Shown here: piece by piece, positions 38,404-47,616 of the stretch | Layout: every line of letters starts with the position of its first letter | How positions within the stretch are numbered: the first letter of the stretch is position 1 | Assembly: GCF_004345425.1 (NCBI RefSeq) | Contig: NZ_SLVP01000002.1 | Coordinates: 310,001-374,000, forward strand | Length of the DNA stretch: 64,000 nt | From: Paenibacillus sp. BK033 | GTDB lineage: Bacteria; Bacillota; Bacilli; Paenibacillales; Paenibacillaceae | Direction of reading: 5' to 3' | Made by a program: the position numbers and the translations under genes | The notes under the pieces: model-generated | What the model saw: only the letters and a program-made list of their open reading frames with translations | What the model was told of the DNA's origin: nothing | Databases searched by the model: none

Positions 38404-40023
38404 TTATTGCGGCTGTCCGTCGCGGTATTCCTGCGGCGTCATGCCGAATGCTTTCTTAAAGGCGCTGATGAAGGAATGCGGCCGCTGATAGCCAAGCTTG
38501 GCGGCAATGACGTAGACCTTCTCGTCGCTGCGAAGCAGCATGGACTGCGCTTCCTCCATCTTCGCGCGTTGGATGTAATCACTTAAGTTTTCGCCTGTTT
38601 CCAGCTTGTACACCTTGGATACATAGACCGGATGCAGCTTCACGCAATCGGCCACCGATTGAAGCGAAATATCGCCGGTTACGTTGTCATCGATAAAGCT
38701 TCGAATTCTTTCAATCAAGGAATGTCGGTTATCCTTGGTTTCCTTGGCCATATCCTCCTGCAGCGCTTTCAGCGTGCGAAAGGCCCATTCCTTAAGATGC
38801 TGTACGGTCCGGAACGGCATGCCGGTCGTCATCTTGTTGTAATCGGTACCAAGAGTTTCGTTCAGAAGACGTCCGTTCTTATGAGCGATATAGGCATAGG
38901 CCGAAGCCATCGTGAAATAAATTTCAAGCAAATGCTCTTCGGACACGGCTATCCCGCTCTCCACACCCGTGAAGATCCGCTTATACCTCTCTTCCACCGC
39001 TTCCCATCTTGCGGCTTCGAGCAAATGAATCAATGCCGGCGGCTCGTACAGGTAGTCCAGCGACCGTATCGCTGCCGGCTCGCTTTCCTTCTCTTCCAAA
39101 CGCATGAACTGCTCCGGCTCTTGCCCGATCCGGTTACGGAATGCCGTGACCGACCGGTTATAGAAGCCGGGAACGTCTTCCGGAAAAGCGCCCGCGCCGC
39201 TTACCATCATGGATACCTTTCCTTTCAGGTAGACGCCTACGGCGGATTGCAGCACCGATGCCGTGCGCTCCAGCCAGCCCGGATCATCTCCTTCCGCTGT
39301 GTCCTTAGGAGTCAGCAGGAAGATTAGATAATCATGAGCGTCCTTCGCATGCCACAGCGAGTATCGACCGCCGAACAGCTCTTCCGCCATATTGGCGACC
39401 GCGTATTCCTTCCATGACATATCCGCGCCGGCAAGCTCCGCGAAGCGGTCATCCAGCCGAACGGCCATCAGCGAAAAAAGCTGCCAATCCTGATCGCCAA
39501 GCTCTAACCGCGACATTTTTTCCAGAAGCGTCTGTCTGCTCCACAGCTTTCCCTGCAGCAGCTCCTGCAGCAGGTTTGCCCTTAAGAGCGGCAGATGTTC
39601 CTTCAGCGTATACGTCATCCGCTGGGCGGAGATAACCTCCTCCCACTCCTGCTTCAGCTTGAGAAGCACGCGTTCCACCGTTGACAGGAGATCCGCGGTC
39701 TTAACCGGCTTGAGCAGGTAGTCCTCGGTCTGGAACTGCATAGCCTGCTTCGCATAGGTGAATTCGGAGTAACCCGAGAGCAGGATGCTTTTGGTCTTCG
39801 GCCATTGCCGCTTAATCTCGGAAATAAGCTGAAGCCCCGACATACCCGGCATACGGATATCCGTAATAACTATATCGATGGAGAATTGATGAAGCTGCTC
39901 CAGCGCTTCCTGGCCGGAATACGCCTTGTACACCTGATCGATGCCGACGGATTCCCAATCGACCGTTGTGGCCAGACGGTCCACGACATGCGCTTCATCA
40001 TCCACAATCAAGAGCTGGGCCAT
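38404..40023 (-). CDS. YesN-type response regulator (receiver plus AraC DNA-binding domain)
   Basis: A 539-residue response regulator. Residues 1-120 form the receiver, with acidic pocket VDDEAH, phospho-acceptor Asp in IVITDIRMPGM near residue 56, the Ser in ILLSGYSEF and the Lys in LLKPV. A long middle region (about 130-430) is typical of YesN-type proteins. The C-terminus (about 440-535) is an AraC helix-turn-helix pair (ISLQSVADCVKLHPVYVSKV; AKLGYQRPHSFISAFKKAFG; MTPQEYRDG). Its start overlaps the kinase gene by 16 bases. It likely activates the operon promoter, where a 20-base-spaced direct repeat is found. Confidence 0.92.
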   Translation of the reverse strand: MAQLLIVDDEAHVVDRLATTVDWESVGIDQVYKAYSGQEALEQLHQFSIDIVITDIRMPGMSGLQLISEIKRQWPKTKSILLSGYSEFTYAKQAMQFQTEDYLLKPVKTADLLSTVERVLLKLKQEWEEVISAQRMTYTLKEHLPLLRANLLQELLQGKLWSRQTLLEKMSRLELGDQDWQLFSLMAVRLDDRFAELAGADMSWKEYAVANMAEELFGGRYSLWHAKDAHDYLIFLLTPKDTAEGDDPGWLERTASVLQSAVGVYLKGKVSMMVSGAGAFPEDVPGFYNRSVTAFRNRIGQEPEQFMRLEEKESEPAAIRSLDYLYEPPALIHLLEAARWEAVEERYKRIFTGVESGIAVSEEHLLEIYFTMASAYAYIAHKNGRLLNETLGTDYNKMTTGMPFRTVQHLKEWAFRTLKALQEDMAKETKDNRHSLIERIRSFIDDNVTGDISLQSVADCVKLHPVYVSKVYKLETGENLSDYIQRAKMEEAQSMLLRSDEKVYVIAAKLGYQRPHSFISAFKKAFGMTPQEYRDGQPQ

Positions 40024-41798
40024 ACCGCTTCCCCTTCCAACCGATTTTCGTCCAACGCTTTGGCAGTTGCCTCACTCTTCAGCCACGCAATGGTAACGAC
40101 AAGGCCTTCTCCATCCGCTGCATGCCGGAAACGAAGCCCCGAGCCTTTACCGAACCGGCCTTGCAGCCGCTGATGCACGTTCCAGGTACCGCATCCGATC
40201 TCGTCGCCCATTTCCTTCTCGGCTAACAGCTCTTCCAGCCGAAGCTTTTCCTCACTGCTTAATCCCGCTCCGTTATCGGCAATCTCCAGAAGGTTATAAT
40301 CTCCTTCCTGCCTTCCGGTAATGACGATGCATCCTCCGCCAATACGCCCTTCAATTCCGTGCACAATCGCATTCTCGACAATCGGCTGCAAGGTAAGACG
40401 CGGAAGCGGCTCCTCCAGCATGGCATCCGGCACCTCGATCTCGAAGGCCAGCCTTCCCATCCTCAATGTATGGATGTTCAGGTAATGCCGGACGAATTCA
40501 AGCTCCTCTCCCAAGGTCGACAGCTGATTGTCCACCTTGGTCGTGTACCGATAAAACTCAGCCAGATTTTCCGACATGGATATAACCGAATCCCGGTCTT
40601 CCATCATGGCGGAGTTGATTATAAAGAACAGCGAATTATACAGGAAATGCGGATTAATTTGTGATTGCAGCTGCTTCAGCGTCGCTTCCCTGGATCTTAG
40701 TCTTTCGCTGTAAATATCTTCGATCAACCGCTGAATCTGGCCGGCCATTTCGTTGTAATGCCGAATCAGCTCGTCAAATTCATTGTTAGCCTTATAGCCG
40801 ATCCGCCAGGACAAATCGCCGCCCTTCATCCGTTTGACGCCGGCGATCATCTTGGACAGCGGGATCTGGACATTGCGGTAGAGCAGAACGGAAGCCAGCA
40901 GCCCGAGCAGTATCAGAAAAGCGATAGAGCCGTAGAACCAGTTCCTAGCCTGAATGATGGGGGCTACAATCCGTTCGACCGGTACGTAATCAACCAAATA
41001 CCAGCCTAACTGGCGCGATTTCGAATAACTGACCAAATACGTTTGTCCATCCATCTTCAAGAGCCGTTGGCCGCTTTGCCCAAGGCTCCCGTGACCAAGC
41101 TCCCGAATGACCTTGGCGGAGGCCGTCTCCTCATACGTGCTGTTGCGGACAGGCTGCTCATTAGAGCGGAACAAGAACGGGTCGCCCCGGTTTTCCTTCT
41201 TGTACACATCAAGCATGTCGCTAATATTCTGGATGGGAAAACGGACCTGGATAACGGCCTCCGCCTCCCCAACCTTGACTGCGGCAGCCGGAACTCCTGT
41301 CTCGCGGACAAACGTGTCGATCGGATAACCGCGCGAGCTGTCCCGCTCATACGTCCAATCGTTCATGATCTTCCTGCCTGGCGACTCGACTTCGCTGCCG
41401 TTTAAGTAAATATTGGAAGAGAGGACGAGATTTTTCCGTGGAAAAGCAAAGGTTAATTCGTTGGACCATGAGCTGGATACGCTTTGCAGTCCCAGCTTTT
41501 CCGTTACTCTGGCCTGCTCCTTCAGCAAGCCGCTTTCCGGCTCGCCTGAAGCCGGGGACAGAAAATCGCGAATATGCGGATCATCGCTTAAGATGACCGG
41601 AAACATCGACAGATTTTCCATCGTTCCATCCATTTGATCCATAAAGAAGACAAGCTTGCTCAAGCTGGACGAGCGCATTTGCTCTTCCACAACGCCGGTC
41701 GCAATCCGGTTCGAATAGCCGTATAGCAGCACAACGGGCACAAGCAGCAGGATGATGGTAAAGGCAATCTTGTTGAACATCGACAGTCGGCGCGGCAT
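40008..41798 (-). CDS. YesM-type sensor histidine kinase
   Basis: A 596-residue membrane kinase. It has TM1 at about residues 8-28, an extracellular sensor region to about 280, TM2 near 283-305, a HAMP linker (PLSKMIAGVKRMKGGDLSWRI), the His_kinase domain with the phospho-acceptor His in QINPHFLYNSL, and a HATPase with N box LQPIVENAIVHGI and G1 box IADNGAGLS. This is the LytS/YesM class. It is preceded by a solute-binding lipoprotein gene (5-base gap), which may present ligand to the extracellular domain, and followed by the cognate regulator with a 16-base overlap. The ligand is probably gluconate or another sugar acid, by context. Confidence 0.92.
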   Translation of the reverse strand: MPRRLSMFNKIAFTIILLLVPVVLLYGYSNRIATGVVEEQMRSSSLSKLVFFMDQMDGTMENLSMFPVILSDDPHIRDFLSPASGEPESGLLKEQARVTEKLGLQSVSSSWSNELTFAFPRKNLVLSSNIYLNGSEVESPGRKIMNDWTYERDSSRGYPIDTFVRETGVPAAAVKVGEAEAVIQVRFPIQNISDMLDVYKKENRGDPFLFRSNEQPVRNSTYEETASAKVIRELGHGSLGQSGQRLLKMDGQTYLVSYSKSRQLGWYLVDYVPVERIVAPIIQARNWFYGSIAFLILLGLLASVLLYRNVQIPLSKMIAGVKRMKGGDLSWRIGYKANNEFDELIRHYNEMAGQIQRLIEDIYSERLRSREATLKQLQSQINPHFLYNSLFFIINSAMMEDRDSVISMSENLAEFYRYTTKVDNQLSTLGEELEFVRHYLNIHTLRMGRLAFEIEVPDAMLEEPLPRLTLQPIVENAIVHGIEGRIGGGCIVITGRQEGDYNLLEIADNGAGLSSEEKLRLEELLAEKEMGDEIGCGTWNVHQRLQGRFGKGSGLRFRHAADGEGLVVTIAWLKSEATAKALDENRLEGEAVWPSS

Positions 41799-41803
41799 TC
41801 CGG

Positions 41804-43126
41804 TTATTCCGCCTCCTCATCAAGGAGGGCCTGCAGAGCGGCATTGGCCTGATCGGCCGATTGCCGGATGTCCGTCTCTCCCGTGATGACCATCTGTACG
41901 ATTCTTCCTACCTGCTCGCGTGCCGCCGCTACGTCAACGGTCTGAGGCCGGTCGTGATCGATGCCTCCGTTAACCGTTTGTTGGAACACGGCTGCCAGTT
42001 CCTTCGGGAAGCCAATCGTGCCCCTTGGATCCCTCCATACCGACGTCCTTGGTCCGGGATTGCCCGCCTGCTGGGTAAGCAGCATGACGGACTTTCCGCT
42101 TGCCCATTCAATAAACGCCCAGGCCGCCTCTTTATTCGGCGATTTCGGGTTGATGGCCAGCCCCCAGGACGTAATATTGTACGGCATGGAACCTTTTGTC
42201 CCCGAAGGGAACGTCGCAAAGCCGACATTTCCCCGAACCTTCGCTCCTTCCGTATCAAGCACTCGGTAGATCGAATTGGCATCGGTGTATAGGGCGGCCT
42301 TCCCTTGCGCGAAAAAAGCACTCGCCTGTGGCCAGGACATGTTGATCGCATTAGGCGGCCCGTAATCCCGAAGAAGTTCGCCATAGGTCTCGAAGGCTTT
42401 AATCGCTTCCGGAGAATTAATCGCGGCTTTACCGTTCTTGATAAAGTCGCCGCCTTCGGAATAAAGAAAAGACGAGACTTGCGTTACTAGCGGACTCCGC
42501 TGTCCTCTTGCCACAAAGCCGTAGACGCCTTGCTCCGGATGATTCAGCCTCTCTGCCGCCGCTTCAAGCTCATCGATGGTAGCGGGAACCTGAATCCCCG
42601 CTTCCTTCAGCAAATCTTTGCGGTAATACAATATTTGTTGCTCCGTCACGATCGGAATGCCGGCCAGTTTGCCGTTCACCGTTGAAGAGCGGATCGCTTG
42701 CGGCGAGAAATCGCCCAAATCATATTCCGCATCCCTCCCGGCGTAGGCATCAAGCGGTTCAAGCCAGCCGCTCTGGAAGAACAGCTTACCTTCCTGCAGC
42801 GGCCGGTACATGAACACATCGGGCGTCTCCGAGCGCGCCGTGAATTGTACCGTCAGCTTCTGTGTCAGCTGATCCTCAAAATAGCCCTGGATCCGCACGT
42901 TAATGCCGGTTTCCTTCTCGAACTGGGGAATTAACGGCTTAATGACGTCAACCCATGGGTGGGATCCGGTCACGAACGTAATCGTTTTGCCTTCCAATCC
43001 CTCCCCGGGCTTTGCTTCACGGTCTGCGTTACCCGGCTGTTTCCCCGGACTGTTACTGCATCCGGTTAATGCTGCAACGACCAATAATCCGGCCCATCCG
43101 GTCTGTAAGAGCTGCAGCTTTTTCAT
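41804..43126 (-). CDS. Extracellular solute-binding lipoprotein without ABC permeases (sensor partner?)
   Basis: A 440-residue family-1 solute-binding lipoprotein. The signal peptide carries the lipobox LTGC with Cys at residue 23. A short Gly/Asn-rich linker is followed by ITFVTGSHPWVDVIKPLIPQ and a typical two-lobe binding fold (VFMYRPLQEGKLFF; YNITSWGLAINPKSPNKEAAW). No ABC permease or ATPase is near. It is the first gene of an operon that continues with a YesM-type kinase, a YesN-type regulator, gntP and gntK. That suggests it senses rather than transports, as known for XylFII-LytS-type three-component systems. It could instead pair with permeases elsewhere. Confidence 0.9.
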   Translation of the reverse strand: MKKLQLLQTGWAGLLVVAALTGCSNSPGKQPGNADREAKPGEGLEGKTITFVTGSHPWVDVIKPLIPQFEKETGINVRIQGYFEDQLTQKLTVQFTARSETPDVFMYRPLQEGKLFFQSGWLEPLDAYAGRDAEYDLGDFSPQAIRSSTVNGKLAGIPIVTEQQILYYRKDLLKEAGIQVPATIDELEAAAERLNHPEQGVYGFVARGQRSPLVTQVSSFLYSEGGDFIKNGKAAINSPEAIKAFETYGELLRDYGPPNAINMSWPQASAFFAQGKAALYTDANSIYRVLDTEGAKVRGNVGFATFPSGTKGSMPYNITSWGLAINPKSPNKEAAWAFIEWASGKSVMLLTQQAGNPGPRTSVWRDPRGTIGFPKELAAVFQQTVNGGIDHDRPQTVDVAAAREQVGRIVQMVITGETDIRQSADQANAALQALLDEEAE

Positions 43127-43242
43127 GCCTTACTCTACTCTCCTTCAAGCGGAATCGGCCTTGCCTCAAGAAGCAACGTCGATTTGCGTCGAAAAATTTT
43201 ATTAAGCATCTTTAACATTACTGGATCGCGGGTTTAGGCGAT

Positions 43243-43271
43243 ATAACGAATACTTAACATTGATAACGAAT
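43243..43271. promoter_or_regulatory. Direct repeat upstream of the gluconate operon, candidate YesN-type site
   Basis: ATAACGAAT occurs at 43243-43251 and at 43263-43271 (20-base period), each followed by a CTTAA/CCTAAA-like tail. It lies about 120-145 bases upstream of the solute-binding protein start. AraC-type regulators bind such pairs, and the operon encodes one. Confidence 0.42.
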
Positions 43272-43378
43272 CCTAAAGATCGGCTTTAGCTTTACCTATT
43301 ATTGTCTATTCGCGAAATATCATGTTATTTAAGTTTGCAAACTATAGAAAATTAAAGGTCCGGCTTATCCTCCCGCAC

Positions 43379-43425
43379 GTCAAAATCAGGCAGCCGATCA
43401 TGTCGATCGGCTGCCTGATTTTGAC
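43379..43425. terminator. Long perfect hairpin at the end of germination operon 1
   Basis: GTCAAAATCAGGCAGCCGATC and its exact complement are separated by five bases, a 21-bp stem. The last codons and the stop of gerB lie inside it. No strong T-run follows on the minus strand, so termination is likely but the element may also protect the mRNA end. Confidence 0.75.
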
Positions 43426-44513
43426 TTTATCCAACTATGCCTAACCATTGCTGTCAATAAAAACAGCAGCGGCAATACGAATCCGAAGATGAACGCACAA
43501 ATCGTCCAGACGTATCTGTCAAATGAAATGAAGTATCCCATATCTGGAGCAATGATGATGGACGCCGCAAGAATGAGCATGCCAATCGGGAATATAAGCG
43601 GATGGTATTCCCCCAGCTTGAAGCTTTGAGAGAAGGTTTGAATCGTCATATAAAAACAAACGATCAGCTTGCAATAAATGGTGACGAACCAAATAACCGC
43701 TATGATCACTTCAACCCTTTGCAGGAACTCTCCGATTTTAATGATTTTAGCCAACTCGAAGCTGGCATACAAATTATTTGCCGTCATCTCCGAACCCATT
43801 ACGAGCAGACATAGTGTTGTAATGGCAAGCAATACAAGCCCTCCAAGAAGCATTCCTTTGACGAATGCTTTACCGCCTTCCCTTGGATCCTCGACATGAG
43901 GCAAAATCATAAGAAATAATACGTATTCGAGACAGGGAAAGCTTACGTAGGAATAAGTCGCATTGAGAATCGGCGAAATTCCGTTGCTTAATACAGGTTG
44001 TATTTGATTGAATTTAATCTCCGGCATGAGCAAAATGACGAATATAATAAACAATATGATAATAAAGGGATAAAAAATATCCATTGTCCTTGCTAGATTA
44101 GATAGGCCATATCGGATACCTATAGCAACGATCAGCAGATACACCAAATGGATCGCCGTAATAGGCGTTTCCGGAAACATGGATGCTGTTAGAAAGTCGC
44201 CAAGATTCCGCAGGACGAGCGTAGTTAAGAGAAAGGAATACAGAAACAGGGAAAGGGAAAAAAACATGCCTATCCATTTCCCGAATAAAACCATGCATAT
44301 CTCCACGATCGTTTTTCCCGGAACCAGACGAGCCAACGCAAGATAAAGGCCGATTAGAAGCAGTGCCGCCACTGTCCCGAGCAGAACCGGTATCCATGCA
44401 TCGTTTTTTGCATCGGAAGCCAGCGCGCTCGGAACAAGGATAATGGAGGTTCCAATCGTAAACAAGAAAACCATTTTTTTGAACTGAGTGGCTTTAATCT
44501 TCGCTTCCCCCAT
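43398..44513 (-). CDS. GerB-family spore germination permease-like subunit
   Basis: A 371-residue, multi-spanning (about 10 helices) protein of the GerAB family within the APC transporter superfamily. Landmarks are the start FKKMVFLFTIGTSIILVPS, the segment GKTIVEICMVLFGKWIG and the charged loop LPHVEDPREGGKAF. It is the putative germinant-binding subunit of a receptor in the spore inner membrane, acting with the GerA and GerC subunits encoded upstream. GAGG lies before the ATG. It ends inside a long hairpin. The germinant specificity cannot be read from sequence. Confidence 0.9.
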   Translation of the reverse strand: MGEAKIKATQFKKMVFLFTIGTSIILVPSALASDAKNDAWIPVLLGTVAALLLIGLYLALARLVPGKTIVEICMVLFGKWIGMFFSLSLFLYSFLLTTLVLRNLGDFLTASMFPETPITAIHLVYLLIVAIGIRYGLSNLARTMDIFYPFIIILFIIFVILLMPEIKFNQIQPVLSNGISPILNATYSYVSFPCLEYVLFLMILPHVEDPREGGKAFVKGMLLGGLVLLAITTLCLLVMGSEMTANNLYASFELAKIIKIGEFLQRVEVIIAVIWFVTIYCKLIVCFYMTIQTFSQSFKLGEYHPLIFPIGMLILAASIIIAPDMGYFISFDRYVWTICAFIFGFVLPLLFLLTAMVRHSWIKSKSGSRST

Positions 44514-44523
44514 TTACGATACC

Positions 44524-44751
44524 TCACTCTCCTCGTATTGCCTTACCCATGGGTTCGAATAGGATTCTAAGCGGTTCTGCCGGGCCCGGAACTTCGATTC
44601 CCGCAAAAATGCAAATCATTATCCCTAACCCGATAAACAGCATAGTGAAAAAGGCGACTATCGCCCGTGCAGAACCTTGCTTTCTCAATCCGGGCCATTC
44701 ATAGGCGACAATAACAGCACTGACTGCTATGACAGCTGTTATACCAAACAT
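44524..44751 (-). CDS. Small two-helix membrane protein of the germination operon
   Basis: A 75-residue protein with two hydrophobic segments (residues about 1-18 and 33-53) separated by a basic loop (GLRKQGSAR). Such small two-helix proteins are found in some ger operons as a fourth (D-type) subunit; this one sits between gerC and gerB. The ATG at 44751 is chosen because AAGGAG lies 8 bases upstream. A GTG at 44757 overlaps the gerC stop but is too close to the ribosome site. The role is inferred from position only. Confidence 0.7.
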   Translation of the reverse strand: MFGITAVIAVSAVIVAYEWPGLRKQGSARAIVAFFTMLFIGLGIMICIFAGIEVPGPAEPLRILFEPMGKAIRGE

Positions 44752-44756
44752 GACCA

Positions 44757-45962
44757 CTACTCCTTCATCCGTTCGCTGAATGATTTGGTTGTCTTGAACA
44801 TTTGTTTCACATTGACCTTCGGTTGAATCTTAATCTGTATGGTGGGAAACACGCTATCCCATTCGCTTTTTGCTTTTTTCCAATACTTCGGGTATTTACG
44901 CTCGAATAGTGCGCCAAATCCAAAAATGTCGGAATTGTACCGGCTGCTCTGCATCTTCTGAACGGCCGATGAAATATAACTTTTTATTTGGGCGTTGGAA
45001 TTGTTCTCTATTTGCGTGATCGTTTCCGGTTTCGTAAAATCCAGCGGACACTGAGCGTCCGTTACGATTCCGTCAGCTTTGACGTCAATTTGGACCAACG
45101 GTTTCCCGTCCTTGATAAAGGCTTTCATCTTGGACTTCGTGCGCACCAGCTCAACCGTCAACTTACGGTCACTATCCGGACATGGTTGAAGCAAAGATGT
45201 GCTGGTAATTTTTCCCTGAGTGAAATTGTAGCCGAAGCTTTCTTTTTCGTCTAACCAGCCAATTAACTTATCTTTCTTAAAGACAGCAAGCCCTGCAAAC
45301 ACAAGGCGAGCGCTTGGAAAGACCTTTGTTGTATTGCTCAGGTTGTTTCCTTTTTCGAAGGAGCCCTCGAGCCTTAGCCCGGTCAGAACCGCTTCTCTGC
45401 TCTTACTGATCAGGTTGGAAGTAAAATCGCGAAACTCTACGGCTGTAGTCCCTCCCCATGCTTTTGCGGATACTTCGAGTGAGTTTTTTAGTTTTGTCGC
45501 GGGAGTTTTCTCCAATGGCGTGGAAATTCTCAAGACATCCCGTGCTTCCGTTTCTCGAGCCACGATGACATAAAAATCGCTTCGGTATTCATGATCTCTC
45601 GAAATATGATCCAGCACTTTGGTCACCCCTTCTCTGGCAAAATCCTCACCTAATATCAGCATCTGCAGCTGCCCGACATATATTTTCCTCGTACTTCTTC
45701 TTGTCATTTTCCTTGCCGCTTCTTGAAAACTCCCCCCCGACTCCTGAAATAAGTTAACCGGAGCGCTCGTTGAAGAACGGTTGCTTTGCCCGGATATTGC
45801 GCCCGCATTAAGGATTTGATCGGAGAGGATTATTCCATCCCCTTTTTTGTCCACGCCAACGGCTACGGATACGGCTAATTCATTCAGCTCACGCCGGTTC
45901 CAGCATCCTGAAAGCATAAAGCAGCTCATCGCGGCTACCAGCACAATAATGACTGTTCTCAA
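44757..45962 (-). CDS. Ger(x)C-family spore germination lipoprotein
   Basis: About 401 residues. The signal peptide is RTVIIVLVAAMSCF with the lipobox LSGC, followed by WNRRELNELAVSVAVGVDKK, the conserved opening of Ger(x)C proteins, and the C-terminal domain ending in a KYWKKAKSEWDSVFPTIQIKI-like block. The lipoprotein subunit is anchored to the outer face of the spore inner membrane and is needed for receptor function. The TTG at 45962 fits GGGGAG five bases upstream and starts just after the gerA stop; a longer ATG frame (46007) would overlap gerA by 44 bases and has no ribosome site. Confidence 0.88.
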   Translation of the reverse strand: MRTVIIVLVAAMSCFMLSGCWNRRELNELAVSVAVGVDKKGDGIILSDQILNAGAISGQSNRSSTSAPVNLFQESGGSFQEAARKMTRRSTRKIYVGQLQMLILGEDFAREGVTKVLDHISRDHEYRSDFYVIVARETEARDVLRISTPLEKTPATKLKNSLEVSAKAWGGTTAVEFRDFTSNLISKSREAVLTGLRLEGSFEKGNNLSNTTKVFPSARLVFAGLAVFKKDKLIGWLDEKESFGYNFTQGKITSTSLLQPCPDSDRKLTVELVRTKSKMKAFIKDGKPLVQIDVKADGIVTDAQCPLDFTKPETITQIENNSNAQIKSYISSAVQKMQSSRYNSDIFGFGALFERKYPKYWKKAKSEWDSVFPTIQIKIQPKVNVKQMFKTTKSFSERMKE

Positions 45963-45963
45963 T

Positions 45964-47493
45964 TTACTCCCCTTCCCTTTTCGATGTAGGAGTGTCCCTA
46001 TCAACATGATTACCGCCAGCGTTTTCCTTCAAATTGGCCATGCTCACCTTTTTCCGCATGATCCACCAAGGAGCACGCAGCAATGTATCTCTTTTCATGG
46101 AAACATTCACCGGAGCAAATGGCGACAAGTAAGGAATCCCGAAAGATCGCAAATGGCATAAATGCTGAATGATAAAAATCAGCCCAGCCACAACACCGAA
46201 TAAACCAAAACAAGCCGCAATACCCATCATCCCGAATCTTAACATCCTAATCGAGATTGCCATGTTATAAGCGGGCATGGTAAAACTTGCAATCGCCGTG
46301 ATGGATACGACAATAACCATGGCAGCCGATACGATACCTGCTTGAACTGCAGCTTGGCCAATGACCAGCGCCCCTACAATCGAGATAGATTGGCCGACTG
46401 CTCTAGGCAGCCGTATCCCGGCTTCGCGCAGTAATTCAAACGTCAGCTCCATCATCAAGGCCTCGATAAAGGCGGGAAAGGGAATGCCTTCCCGCTGCGC
46501 CGACAAACTGATCAGTAATTGGGGCGGCAGCATATCATGGTGAAATGTCGTAATAGCGATATATAGGGAGGGCCCAAGCAATGCGATTATAAATGCAAAG
46601 TAGCGAAGCCAACGGATGAAAGTAGAAATGTCAAAACGTTGGTAATAGTCTTCGGCAGCTTGAAAAAAATGCGTGAATAAAGCCGGAACCATCAGCACGA
46701 ATGGTGTACCGTCCACAATGATTGCGACGCGACCCTCGAGCAGTCCGGCGGAAATGACATCGGGTCTTTCACTGTTGAATACGGTCGGAAAAACCGTAAA
46801 TTTATTATCTTGAATCATTTCCTCGATGTATCCGCTCTCCAATATCCCGTCGATCTCAATCCGTTTTAATCTTTCTCGGACTTCATCTACCACCTTGTTG
46901 GAAGCGATGCCGTTAATATAAATAATCGCAACCCTCGTCTTCGTAACCTGACCGATGCGGTAGTGTTCAGACCATAGATTTGGATTGACGATTCTCCGCC
47001 GTACCAAAGCGATATTTGTTGTCAAGCTTTCTGTAAAACCATCCTTCGGTCCGCGAATCACGGTCTGGGAGGTTGACTCTTCTACGCCTCGCTCTTCCCA
47101 TCCTTTAGATGCAATCAGCAACCCGCGGTCGTACCCATCGCATAGGAATACGGTATCCCCGGATAACAGACCAGTTAATAGAGTGTTTAGGTCGTCGGTC
47201 TCCTGGATCCCTCCTATGGGCAGCCGGTGTTGCTTGAAGATATCCATTAAACGATCCTCTGTTGCATCCGAAAAAGGGACCAAGGGAGACATGATAAACT
47301 GATTGATGAATTGGTTATCTACTAGTCCGGCTACAAATATTAAAGCAGCTTGACAGGATCCGAAATTCCATTCGCGAATGATGATATCCGGACTAGAGTT
47401 GGTTTCTTTTTTGAAAAAATCCAAATTTCCCTGAAGATCGGAATGCAAAGTTATCGGAATCCCATTTTCCGGCGGCATGCTTGAAGACCTCAT
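45964..47493 (-). CDS. GerA-family spore germination receptor subunit A
   Basis: About 509 residues. The N-terminal soluble half includes VRRRIVNPNLWSEHYRIGQV, TRVAIIYINGIASNKVVDEV and the GRVAIIVDGTPFVLMVPAL block. About five membrane segments follow (ALLGPSLYIAITTFHHDMLP; ISIVGALVIGQAAVQAGIVS), then the cytoplasmic tail with GIPYLSPFAPV. This order is diagnostic for GerA. The ATG at 47493 is taken because GGGGTG is 6 bases upstream. It is the first gene of a gerA-gerC-small-gerB operon, presumably transcribed in the forespore. Confidence 0.92.
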   Translation of the reverse strand: MRSSSMPPENGIPITLHSDLQGNLDFFKKETNSSPDIIIREWNFGSCQAALIFVAGLVDNQFINQFIMSPLVPFSDATEDRLMDIFKQHRLPIGGIQETDDLNTLLTGLLSGDTVFLCDGYDRGLLIASKGWEERGVEESTSQTVIRGPKDGFTESLTTNIALVRRRIVNPNLWSEHYRIGQVTKTRVAIIYINGIASNKVVDEVRERLKRIEIDGILESGYIEEMIQDNKFTVFPTVFNSERPDVISAGLLEGRVAIIVDGTPFVLMVPALFTHFFQAAEDYYQRFDISTFIRWLRYFAFIIALLGPSLYIAITTFHHDMLPPQLLISLSAQREGIPFPAFIEALMMELTFELLREAGIRLPRAVGQSISIVGALVIGQAAVQAGIVSAAMVIVVSITAIASFTMPAYNMAISIRMLRFGMMGIAACFGLFGVVAGLIFIIQHLCHLRSFGIPYLSPFAPVNVSMKRDTLLRAPWWIMRKKVSMANLKENAGGNHVDRDTPTSKREGE

Positions 47494-47557
47494 TTGTTTC
47501 ACCCCAACTAACTGCAGTTTTAATAGTGTTTCCTCTAATTACCATTATTTATGCAAC

Positions 47558-47587
47558 AAAAAAAGACGAACCCCGGGCAGGTCCGCC
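47558..47587 (-). terminator. Terminator of the ArsR-type regulator gene
   Basis: On the minus strand GGCGGACC pairs with GGTTCGTC (two G-T pairs) and is followed by TTTTTTT. It lies about 30 bases past the regulator stop and before gerA. Confidence 0.75.
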
Positions 47588-47616
47588 AACAATTATTCAG
47601 TCAAATATTCATAAAT

